64,000 nucleotides of DNA from Bacteroidota bacterium (GTDB lineage Bacteria; Bacteroidota; Bacteroidia; B-17B0; Aurantibacillaceae): positions 587,444-651,443 of the forward strand of contig JAFDXR010000003.1 in assembly GCA_018267825.1 (NCBI GenBank). Reading direction: 5' to 3'. Position 1 is the stretch's first letter, and each line of letters starts with the position of its first letter. The translations under genes and the position numbers were made by a program. The notes under the pieces were generated by a model that made no database searches, was not told where the DNA came from, and saw only the letters and a program-made list of their open reading frames with translations. This document shows, piece after piece, positions 8,582 through 16,458 of the stretch.

Positions 8582-11562
8582 TTTTTGAAATTTATTTTGG
8601 GAATTACTATTTCTACGCGGGTACCAAGCGCTTCGCCGGCCGCATCTCTCTTATCAACAATGGTAACCTTCTGTTTGTTCTGAAACAAATGTCCAATAAT
8701 CTCCAGCCTGTCGATATTTAAAGACAGTGCCATTGAATGATGTTTCCTGAAATGTTGTTCCTTAATTTTCTCAGACATTTTGCGTCCCACACCATTGTCA
8801 TCAATCACACAAAGAATATAATTGCCTCCATCAATAAATGAAAGGGCAAGGTGACCTACATCCCGTTTGTGCATGAGACCATGCCAGATCGCATTTTCAA
8901 CATATGGCTGTATCAGTAAGGGCGAAATACCATAGGACAATACATCGATGGCCGGATCAATATATATAGTGTGTGTAAACCGGGTTTCAAATCTTAATTT
9001 TTCGAGTTCAATATACAATTCAATTGTTTCAATTTCTTTTTGGAGCGGGATAATTTCATGCCTGGAATTTTCGAGTACATTCCTGATCAATTTTGAAAAC
9101 TTAGACAGGTACCTGTATGCCGATTCCGAATCGTTGGTGAGAACATAATGTTGTATGGAATTGATCGCATTGAATATGAAATGAGGATTCATCTGAGCTC
9201 TGATAGCCTTCAGTTCTATCCTTGCTATCTTTTTCTCCATTTCCGTTTTCTCCCGCTCTTTCTGTTGAAACTGATGTATACGGGTTCTGAGAATGCCATA
9301 AATTGTACCGGTCAGTACAATAGCAAGCCCGAGTATAAACCACCATGCACGCCAGAATGGTTGCCTGATTGTAAAAAGTATTCGTGCCGGTTCGGCACTG
9401 TTTACCATATCGCTATTGATGGCGTACACAAGAAATGTATAATCACCCGGTGGCAAAGTGGTGTACTGTACTGTTTGGTTACTTGTAAAATGCCAGGTCG
9501 TATCCAGTCCCGCAAGGCGGTACTTATACAGCATTTTGCCAGGACTTTTATAAGATAATCCGATGTATTCGAAACGTATAAAATTCTCATCGTGCATCAG
9601 GACATGTTTCCCCTTAAGAGGATGTATTTTTTCGTTTACAACAAAGGAGGTCAGATAAACAGGTGGTTGTACCTTATCCAATTTAAGATGCACTCTGTCA
9701 AATACAGCCACGCCCCTATTTGAGGCAACATAGAGTTCATTGTTTAAAATACACATATCATTAATTTCATCCGACAACAAGCCATCTGTACTGCTGTAAT
9801 TTTCGATTGAGAATTGATCATTGCCCGACAACGTGATTTTACTTATTCCATGGTTCGTGCCAACCCACACTGTTTTATCTCCATCTATTAAAACGGTTTT
9901 ACAAAGATTACTGGCCAGTCCATCCTTTGTCTGAATTCTCTGAAGGCGACTCCCTTTTTTTATAATAAGGCCTGCCCCTTTGGTAGCCATCCAGATCCAG
10001 TGCCGCTTATCTTCTTTTATATCATCAATCCTATTATAAAGAAGCGGATTGTGGCGCCCAAGCGTATCTGATATTCCCGCGAAATTTAAAATAAGTCCCT
10101 GCGGAAGTCCAATCCATATGGAATCTCCTTTGACATAAAGAGAGCTCGCCCGTCTGAATGGCGGTCCCATTGGGACTAAGCGTGCGTTTTTGACATCTAC
10201 TTTTGATAATCCAAGTGAATAGAGGGCATAAATTTCATTTTTTTCTGATACAATCAATTTCCTGATGTATACATCTGATGCCACACCTTTATTAATAACT
10301 TTCAAAAAGCGTCGCTCACCGCTTTCAGCGTCATAGCAGTAGGATTTATTATCCGTTATAATCAGAATATTTCCTCTCTCACCAAATACTGTAGCCTTGA
10401 CTCCATTTAGAAATCTATTCTGTCTGACACCATGCTGTTTGCTGATGCTATTCATGATCCGATTCTCCGTGAAGCATAATATGCTATCATGAAATGGTGT
10501 TATAGAATAAACCTTTTCTCCGGATAATCCTGTAGCCGCATTATAATATCCAAATGAAAGGGACGGAGTATAAAACACACCATGGTTCAAGGTTGTAAAC
10601 CAATAACCGCCTTCCCGATCCTGGCAGACAGAACTAACAGAACTGTTTTCCAGATAATGAACCGGTGCTTTACTCAGGTCTCCCCTGGGGAATACGGAAA
10701 CCCCCTTTCCGGTAGTTCCAAGCCATATATTCTGATCTTTATCGGCATACAAACTAATCAGATCGGCATCATAAAAAAGAAATGATAATTTTTCGTTTTC
10801 CAATTGATACACATTTCCACCATCAAAAAACAAGATTCTGTTCCCTGCCGGAATAGCCTGTCTGAATTGCTCTCCAAGGTTTGAAGTATAGCTCTCCAAC
10901 TCCGCTCTCCGGAAGGTACGGCCAAGTATCAGATGCCTGCTGGTCCTCAATTTCATGCCATCAGGGCCCACTTTATCTTCATTACCATCATATTTTAGCA
11001 ATCCCCTGCCTGTAACTCCCCAAACCCATTCCTTTGGTTTGGGTGACCAGAATTGCCAACCGGTTTCATTAAAAATGATCGGAATCACATTCTTATAATT
11101 ATTCGCGGGAGGCACTTTATAAAATGCATCGCCAAAGTTGTAAGCCACAAACAAAGTATCAGCATCATCGACATATATTGATGTAATGACACTGGAATGA
11201 ATACTATTGCTCAGTACATTGTTTCCTTCGATACTGACAATGGTATCGGAATCAGGGTCATAATACGCCAATTTGCGGGCCATTCCAAAAAACCAGATTC
11301 GCTGCCGGTGATCTTCATATATGTTGAAAATTGTATTGTCCGGCAATCCGTGTTCACTCGTAAACTGTCTGAACGAATACCCGTCATAACGGCATACACC
11401 GGCATCTGTACAAAACCACATATATCCCTTGGAATCCTGAATAGCTTTATACACTTCGGAGCTCGAAAGTCCATCACTAACCGAGTAATTGCGGAACGGT
11501 ATATTCTGTGCCCCGCAAAAAAAAGTGCACAGTAACAGGGCAGTTATTAATCTCAATATCAT
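8578..11562 (-). CDS. Two-component-propeller sensor histidine kinase (LytS/YehU-type)
   Basis: The frame is open from 11616, but the ATG at 11562 gives a signal peptide (MILRLITALLLCTFFCGAQN) and has GAGGTGA four nt upstream, so I choose it (994 residues). A periplasmic sensor with many two-component-propeller repeats (pattern I/V-x-D-x-x-G-x-I/Y-W-F/I-x-T) fills about residues 30-640. A Y_Y_Y domain follows (LYKYRLAGLDTTWHFT), then one membrane helix near 735. The cytoplasmic part has the His_kinase motif MNPHFIFNAIN with the phospho-acceptor His near 791 and an ATPase domain with VENAIWHGL and DDNGVG. The ligand is unknown; propeller kinases in this phylum often sense polysaccharides or envelope signals. 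Confidence 0.92.
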   Translation of the reverse strand: MILRLITALLLCTFFCGAQNIPFRNYSVSDGLSSSEVYKAIQDSKGYMWFCTDAGVCRYDGYSFRQFTSEHGLPDNTIFNIYEDHRQRIWFFGMARKLAYYDPDSDTIVSIEGNNVLSNSIHSSVITSIYVDDADTLFVAYNFGDAFYKVPPANNYKNVIPIIFNETGWQFWSPKPKEWVWGVTGRGLLKYDGNEDKVGPDGMKLRTSRHLILGRTFRRAELESYTSNLGEQFRQAIPAGNRILFFDGGNVYQLENEKLSFLFYDADLISLYADKDQNIWLGTTGKGVSVFPRGDLSKAPVHYLENSSVSSVCQDREGGYWFTTLNHGVFYTPSLSFGYYNAATGLSGEKVYSITPFHDSILCFTENRIMNSISKQHGVRQNRFLNGVKATVFGERGNILIITDNKSYCYDAESGERRFLKVINKGVASDVYIRKLIVSEKNEIYALYSLGLSKVDVKNARLVPMGPPFRRASSLYVKGDSIWIGLPQGLILNFAGISDTLGRHNPLLYNRIDDIKEDKRHWIWMATKGAGLIIKKGSRLQRIQTKDGLASNLCKTVLIDGDKTVWVGTNHGISKITLSGNDQFSIENYSSTDGLLSDEINDMCILNNELYVASNRGVAVFDRVHLKLDKVQPPVYLTSFVVNEKIHPLKGKHVLMHDENFIRFEYIGLSYKSPGKMLYKYRLAGLDTTWHFTSNQTVQYTTLPPGDYTFLVYAINSDMVNSAEPARILFTIRQPFWRAWWFILGLAIVLTGTIYGILRTRIHQFQQKEREKTEMEKKIARIELKAIRAQMNPHFIFNAINSIQHYVLTNDSESAYRYLSKFSKLIRNVLENSRHEIIPLQKEIETIELYIELEKLRFETRFTHTIYIDPAIDVLSYGISPLLIQPYVENAIWHGLMHKRDVGHLALSFIDGGNYILCVIDDNGVGRKMSEKIKEQHFRKHHSMALSLNIDRLEIIGHLFQNKQKVTIVDKRDAAGEALGTRVEIVIPKINFKK

Positions 11563-11710
11563 TGTCACCTCATAAAAATACAGTTTTATGGGATTGCAAT
11601 TCTGGTAACGGCTCATTCAAATCTGTGAAGTACTAATTCTGCATTTCTTTTACACACTAAATGCAACAATTTCACGTCACAGGCAGAGTGCCTTCAGATT
11701 CAAATCACCT

Positions 11711-12886
11711 ATGATTGACCAGACAGATCTAATACTGAACAAAATCATCGAGATTGAAAATGCCCTCCCTGAGAGGATGAGCGATATCGGACTTCATACA
11801 GGAGAAAGCGGGAAAGTGTTATTCTATTGTTACCTATCACACTACCTGAAAAGCAATGCGTATGACTCCAAAATCGAACATACAATCGAAAACATATTTG
11901 AGCGCCTTGACACTGACACAATCAACCCCACTTTTTGCAGGGGCTTATCCGGATTGGTCTGGACAATGAACCATTTAAGAAAAACTGGCATGCTCGAGTT
12001 CGATGATGTTTTCGCTGATCTACACGACACACTTAAGAAATCTGCTTTGGGATTATCTGCTGCCGGTGAATTTGATTTTTTACACGGCGCCGATGGCATT
12101 ATTTATACATTAATGGATAACAATGCACTGGATGAAAAATCAGCAAACGCCTGGCTTAATTCTCTATACGATTTCGCCATCAGGGATTCCCGCGGATGTG
12201 TGTGGGAAACGCTGACTGACGCATCAACCGGGAGTAAAAGCCTTAATCTGAGTTTATCACATGGCATATCCGGAAAGATTATTCTGCTCTCGGAAGTTCT
12301 GAAACGTTTTCCGGAAAACGAATTAACATACGAACTCCTGGATGGCGCAGTCAATTTCCTTCTCTCTTGTCGCAACCCGGCAGGCTTCCGATCGTGGTTT
12401 CCATCTGTGAAACAAACAGATCAACCGGGTGAGATAAGCAGACTGGCCTGGTGCTATGGAGACCTCGGAAACGCTATCTGTTTGTGGCGGGCGTCAGAAA
12501 GCCTGCAAAGAACAGACCTGAAGCAACTCGCTATTGAGCTATTGCTGAATGCCACCAAACGGAGAAATCCTGATCAGGAAAAAATTATTGACGCTGCTTT
12601 TTGCCATGGAGCATCCGGCGTCTCGCATATCTTTCGTCATTTTTACCAGAAAACCGGCATGCCTGAACTGGAACAGGCCAGCAACTATTGGATGCAAAAA
12701 ACCCTTGACTTTTCAAGTCATAAAGATGTCGCAGCCGGTTACAAGTCTTTCGATACAAGGGCTGAAATTTTCAAAAAGGAAGACAGCTTCCTGGAAGGGA
12801 ATATAGGAATTGCCATGGTGATGCTGAATCACCTCCAACCCTTCATGTCTGAAAACCATTGGAATGAGTGTTTTCTCATTCATTAA
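11711..12886 (+). CDS. lanC: LanC-like lanthionine synthetase (class I lanthipeptide cyclase)
   Basis: This 391-residue protein has the length and repeating helical motifs of LanC cyclases, which add cysteine thiols to dehydrated Ser/Thr to close (methyl)lanthionine rings. The three zinc ligands are visible: Cys248 in AWCYGD, and Cys298-His299 in FCHGASG. Further LanC signatures are LHGADG (about 125), SHGISG with His184, and the terminal EGNIGIAMV segment. It is the first gene of the lanthipeptide locus, 87 nt upstream of the precursor gene and in the same direction. The start ATG at 11711 lies 148 nt from the start of the divergent kinase. No TAnnTTTG box was found in front. Confidence 0.92.
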   Translation: MIDQTDLILNKIIEIENALPERMSDIGLHTGESGKVLFYCYLSHYLKSNAYDSKIEHTIENIFERLDTDTINPTFCRGLSGLVWTMNHLRKTGMLEFDDVFADLHDTLKKSALGLSAAGEFDFLHGADGIIYTLMDNNALDEKSANAWLNSLYDFAIRDSRGCVWETLTDASTGSKSLNLSLSHGISGKIILLSEVLKRFPENELTYELLDGAVNFLLSCRNPAGFRSWFPSVKQTDQPGEISRLAWCYGDLGNAICLWRASESLQRTDLKQLAIELLLNATKRRNPDQEKIIDAAFCHGASGVSHIFRHFYQKTGMPELEQASNYWMQKTLDFSSHKDVAAGYKSFDTRAEIFKKEDSFLEGNIGIAMVMLNHLQPFMSENHWNECFLIH

Positions 12887-12890
12887 AATA

Positions 12891-12919
12891 TTGAATATAC
12901 CAACGCGCGGGTACTATTC
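12891..12919 (+). promoter_or_regulatory. Possible promoter of the precursor gene
   Basis: TTG at 12891-12893 and TACTATTC at 12912-12919 are separated by 18 nt. The second matches TAnnTTTG at six of eight positions. If used, transcription would start around 12926, at the 5' edge of the repeated element at 12924-12952. The match is imperfect. Confidence 0.3.
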
Positions 12920-12923
12920 ACTA

Positions 12924-12952
12924 GCGGGAGCCGAAAAGCTAAAGAGTAGGCA
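12924..12952 (+). promoter_or_regulatory. Repeated upstream element, copy A (before lanA)
   Basis: This 29-nt segment recurs at 18771-18800 in front of the T9SS cargo gene. Both copies begin GCGG, then share GCCGAAAAGCTAA and AGAGTAGGCA; they differ at two adjacent bases and one inserted C (27 of 30 aligned columns identical). It ends 21 nt before the ATG of the precursor peptide. The GCC and GGC ends could pair to form a small hairpin. It may be a 5' UTR regulatory RNA or a protein-binding site; I do not recognise a known family. Confidence 0.6.
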
Positions 12953-12973
12953 ATTAAATACAAACATAACAAT

Positions 12974-13153
12974 ATGAAAAAAGTAAATTTAACAGGTAAA
13001 CTTTCTATCAAGAAAGACACTGTAGTAAAGCTTAACAACGAACAAATGAACATGATCATCGGTGGATCTATTGCCACTGGTAAATCCTGCTGTGTATACA
13101 CTACCAGCGATCCATTACATTGCAGCCCAACCGCTGCATCAGGCTGTTGTTAA
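12974..13153 (+). CDS. lanA: Lanthipeptide precursor peptide (59 residues)
   Basis: This short gene lies between lanC and lanB. The leader (1-31) contains KLSIKKDTVVKLNNEQM and ends in MIIGG, a double-glycine cleavage site (Gly30-Gly31) suited to the peptidase domain of the downstream exporter. The leader pattern resembles the class I leaders known from Bacteroidota. The predicted core (32-59) starts SIATGKSCC and ends SPTAASGCC. It holds five Cys, five Ser and four Thr, so up to five thioether rings are possible with at least four Ser/Thr left over. In core numbering Cys are 8, 9, 19, 27 and 28. No homology search was made; call rests on context, leader and core composition. Confidence 0.9.
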   Translation: MKKVNLTGKLSIKKDTVVKLNNEQMNMIIGGSIATGKSCCVYTTSDPLHCSPTAASGCC

Positions 13154-13158
13154 CATTC

Positions 13159-13197
13159 AAATCAGGGAGCGCTATTGATAGCGCTCCCTGATTTCTT
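13159..13197 (+). terminator. Strong hairpin between lanA and lanB (attenuator or RNA-processing site)
   Basis: A perfect 16-bp stem (13159-13174 with 13179-13194) encloses a TTGA loop, starting 6 nt after the lanA stop. Only a short broken T run (ATTTCTT) follows, so it probably acts as a partial terminator or as a 3' stabilising structure for lanA mRNA. Either would make precursor mRNA more abundant than lanB mRNA. Confidence 0.8.
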
Positions 13198-13280
13198 ATG
13201 CAACTATAAGCCTTATCGCAAAGAAAAATCGTAAAACACCATTCTGCAATTTGCATCAGTGACACTCATTATAAGGACAA

Positions 13281-16200
13281 ATGGAAGCAACAACAGATTC
13301 ACCAGAATTTCATCCAAAATTTATCGTCCGGACACCTGTCCTGCCTTTCTCCGATTCCATGCCGAACGACAAATCCGCCTTTTTCGAACTAACCAAACAG
13401 GATATTTTTAAAGAAGCCATATATCTGGCATCAGCCACACTATACAACGAAATGATTAAGTGGCATGAGGGTTTATTATCCGACTCCAAAAGCATTCACA
13501 AACTTACTATTTCGCTCTATAAATATTACACGCGGATGCAGAACCGGTGCACGCCGTACGGTTTGTTTGCAGGGCTCGGTTCCGGCAAATGGGCTGAGAC
13601 GAACGAAGTTACATTCAGCAATAATCCCAGGAATGCTCTGGAAAGGAAAACCAGATTAGACATGAATGTACTATGTACACTGGCACAGGAAATTGCAAAA
13701 CTCGATTGTGTCCGGAACGCGTTAAGATATTATCCCAACAACAGTCTTTATAGGATAGGGAACAATTACAGATACATAGAGCACTTCTATTTGCAAAACA
13801 GACGGTTTCACAATATCAGTAAAGTAGAGTTCTCATCATATCTCGAGGAGGTGCTGCAAGCATGCAGATCCGGACTGAAACACTCTGAAATTACAGAACT
13901 TCTTATCGGAAATGATATCAGTGAAAGTGAAGCATCATCCTTTGTAGATGAACTCATCGCCATTCAATTATTGGTTAACCATCTTGAGCCCACTTTAACC
14001 GGTCCTGACTATTTTGAAGTACTGCATACTCACTTAAAAAACATACAAGCAGAACAGCCATCAAACGAGCTCAACCGAATCCTTGATGCTTTGCATACAA
14101 CAAAAATCCTCATCAAAAAAACCGATGTTGATATATTAAACCCGATTGAAATGTATTGGAATATATTTCAACAACTCCAAGACATTCTGCCTGGCCTGAC
14201 AGAAACCAATTTATTTCAAACGGATTTGTATAAAAAATATGAATCCGCTACCCTGGATCATACTGTTCATGCCCAGCTATCCTCTACGATTCGCTTTCTC
14301 AGAAAAATTTCGCCCAAAACCACCATAAAACCACTCGATGACTTTATACATCGCTTTTACGAGCGGTATGAAGATTATGAAGTGCCTCTGCTAACGGCGC
14401 TTGATGCTGAGGCAGGCATTGGTTATCCGAATAAAAACAATCAGGGGGTTAATGATCTTATAGACGATGTTTACCCTCGCCAACATAACGAAGTCAACAC
14501 GCTCAGATGGGATGCTCTTCAGACTGCCACTTTGAAAATCCTTTGTGATGCCATACGTCAAAATAAAAAAGTGATTAACCTCAGTGAAGCAGATTTCGAA
14601 GGCATCGACTTTTCAGACGGTACTCAACCTCCTTCTTACTCTGTACTATTCAAAGTCATAGACAGATTCTCTCATAAACTGGAAATCCAGATCATCGGTG
14701 GAAGCAGCGGTCTTAATCTGATGGGACGTTTTGCCGGTGGCCATAAAGAACTGGAAAACATGGCCCTGGAAATTGCTGACTTCGAGCAGCGGCAGTTTCC
14801 TGATAAAATTCTGGCAGAAGTTGTGCATCTACCGGAAAGCAGAACCGGAAACATCCTTGCCCGACCCCGCTTCAGGAATTACGAAATACCATACCTCGCC
14901 AAAAGTTCCGTCGATACCGCTCACCAGATACATGTAGAAGATCTGACCCTTAAAATCAGGAACAATAAACTGATTCTGTTTGACAAAAGGTTAAATAAAG
15001 AAATTATACCCCGCATGGGGAACGCACACATGTTCAGTGTTAATAGCCTGCCGGTATATCATTTTCTTTGCGATTTGCAGGCTCAAAATGCCACCACCCT
15101 GTCGTTAGGCTTTAACTGGGGCATTCTGACCAATCAATTTGCTTTTCTTCCGCGGGTTGAATACAACAACACTATCCTGAGTACAGCCAAATGGCGGCTG
15201 AAGAAAGATGATCTTAAAAAACTGCAGGATAAAAAAACGGGCTTAAAAGAAAAACATCAGGCCTTCTCCGAACTCAAGATCCACTCAGGCTTGCCAGATA
15301 AGTTCCTTATCGTGGACGGTGACAATGAATTGCTGATCGACACACAAAACGATATTGCCATTGATGTGTTTATAGACACCATTAAAAACCGGGAAGAACT
15401 TACTTTGGAAGAATACCTTTTTGAAGATGAATCCGCACTTGTAAAAGATTTATCTTTCAGGAGTTATACCAATGAATGCCTGGCCGTTGTTTTGAATGGT
15501 CATGTCGAAAAATCCGAAAACATAACTCCTGTTTCAAAGTATAATAGCCAGGCTCTATTCCCGGCAGGCAGCGAATGGTTATATTACAAAATCTATTGTG
15601 GCGTAAAGACTGCCGATACGATACTGACTGAAAAAATCAAAGCTCTGACCGAGGGCTTTCTTGGCGAACGCTGTATCGATAAGTGGTTTTTTATTCGCTA
15701 CGCTGATCCGGAAACGCATCTGCGGTTCAGGCTGCATATTACTGATTTTAAAAAATACGGACACATTATACAAAGCGTGAATGAAGCCCTGCATCCACTT
15801 CTGGAACAGCACCTTGTATCAAATATACAATTAGACACCTACAAGCGAGAACTCGATCGATACGGAGACAACTCCATTCATCTTGCTGAAGACTTATTCT
15901 ATCACGATAGTGAGTTTGTCGCCGGAATGCTTAACCTGCTTGACCCGGAATCCGGCGGCATTATTCGCTGGAAAATGGCCATCCGATCCGTTGATAGTTT
16001 ACTCGAAGATTTCAATTTAACCCTTGAGCAAAAGCACAGGCTGATTGAAAATCTCAGTCAGGCATTTTTCAGGGAACATGGTGCTCAGAAAGAACTCAAG
16101 GTACTGCTTGATACAAAATTCAGAACCCTGAGACCAGATGTTGAAGACGCATTGAATAAACAACTGGACTTCGGGAAAGACTACTATCCCGCCATTGAAT

Positions 16201-16448
16201 TGCTTAATCGCAGAAGTGTGTTGAATAAACCAATCGCAGGCAAAATTCTTGACATGCAGCATCACGGTACACTCATGCTTGAATTGAATCAACTCCTGGC
16301 GAGTCTGTTGCACATGAATCTGGACCGTCTGTTTATGGGACGCAACAGAACCAATGAGTTTGTGGTTTATGATCTCTTGTCCCGCAGTTACAAAAGTTCG
16401 TTGGCCCGCATGAAGCAGCAGGAAAAGCCCATAGTTTTATGTAAGTAA
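13281..16448 (+). CDS. lanB: LanB lantibiotic dehydratase, full length
   Basis: At 1055 residues this has the size of a complete class I dehydratase. The N-terminal glutamylation domain, which uses glutamyl-tRNA to activate core Ser/Thr, shows the signature RMQNRCTPYGLFAG (Arg85-Gly98). The C-terminal elimination domain (SpaB_C type, about 760-1045) shows EWLYYKIYCG near 765 and DKWFFIRYADPETHLRFRLH near 800. Having both domains in one chain is the classical LanB arrangement, unlike the split proteins of thiopeptide loci. ATG at 13281 is preceded by AAGGAC. It is separated from the precursor gene by the 16-bp hairpin and is followed after 10 nt by the exporter gene. Confidence 0.95.
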   Translation: MEATTDSPEFHPKFIVRTPVLPFSDSMPNDKSAFFELTKQDIFKEAIYLASATLYNEMIKWHEGLLSDSKSIHKLTISLYKYYTRMQNRCTPYGLFAGLGSGKWAETNEVTFSNNPRNALERKTRLDMNVLCTLAQEIAKLDCVRNALRYYPNNSLYRIGNNYRYIEHFYLQNRRFHNISKVEFSSYLEEVLQACRSGLKHSEITELLIGNDISESEASSFVDELIAIQLLVNHLEPTLTGPDYFEVLHTHLKNIQAEQPSNELNRILDALHTTKILIKKTDVDILNPIEMYWNIFQQLQDILPGLTETNLFQTDLYKKYESATLDHTVHAQLSSTIRFLRKISPKTTIKPLDDFIHRFYERYEDYEVPLLTALDAEAGIGYPNKNNQGVNDLIDDVYPRQHNEVNTLRWDALQTATLKILCDAIRQNKKVINLSEADFEGIDFSDGTQPPSYSVLFKVIDRFSHKLEIQIIGGSSGLNLMGRFAGGHKELENMALEIADFEQRQFPDKILAEVVHLPESRTGNILARPRFRNYEIPYLAKSSVDTAHQIHVEDLTLKIRNNKLILFDKRLNKEIIPRMGNAHMFSVNSLPVYHFLCDLQAQNATTLSLGFNWGILTNQFAFLPRVEYNNTILSTAKWRLKKDDLKKLQDKKTGLKEKHQAFSELKIHSGLPDKFLIVDGDNELLIDTQNDIAIDVFIDTIKNREELTLEEYLFEDESALVKDLSFRSYTNECLAVVLNGHVEKSENITPVSKYNSQALFPAGSEWLYYKIYCGVKTADTILTEKIKALTEGFLGERCIDKWFFIRYADPETHLRFRLHITDFKKYGHIIQSVNEALHPLLEQHLVSNIQLDTYKRELDRYGDNSIHLAEDLFYHDSEFVAGMLNLLDPESGGIIRWKMAIRSVDSLLEDFNLTLEQKHRLIENLSQAFFREHGAQKELKVLLDTKFRTLRPDVEDALNKQLDFGKDYYPAIELLNRRSVLNKPIAGKILDMQHHGTLMLELNQLLASLLHMNLDRLFMGRNRTNEFVVYDLLSRSYKSSLARMKQQEKPIVLCK

Positions 16449-16458
16449 TACACACCGC

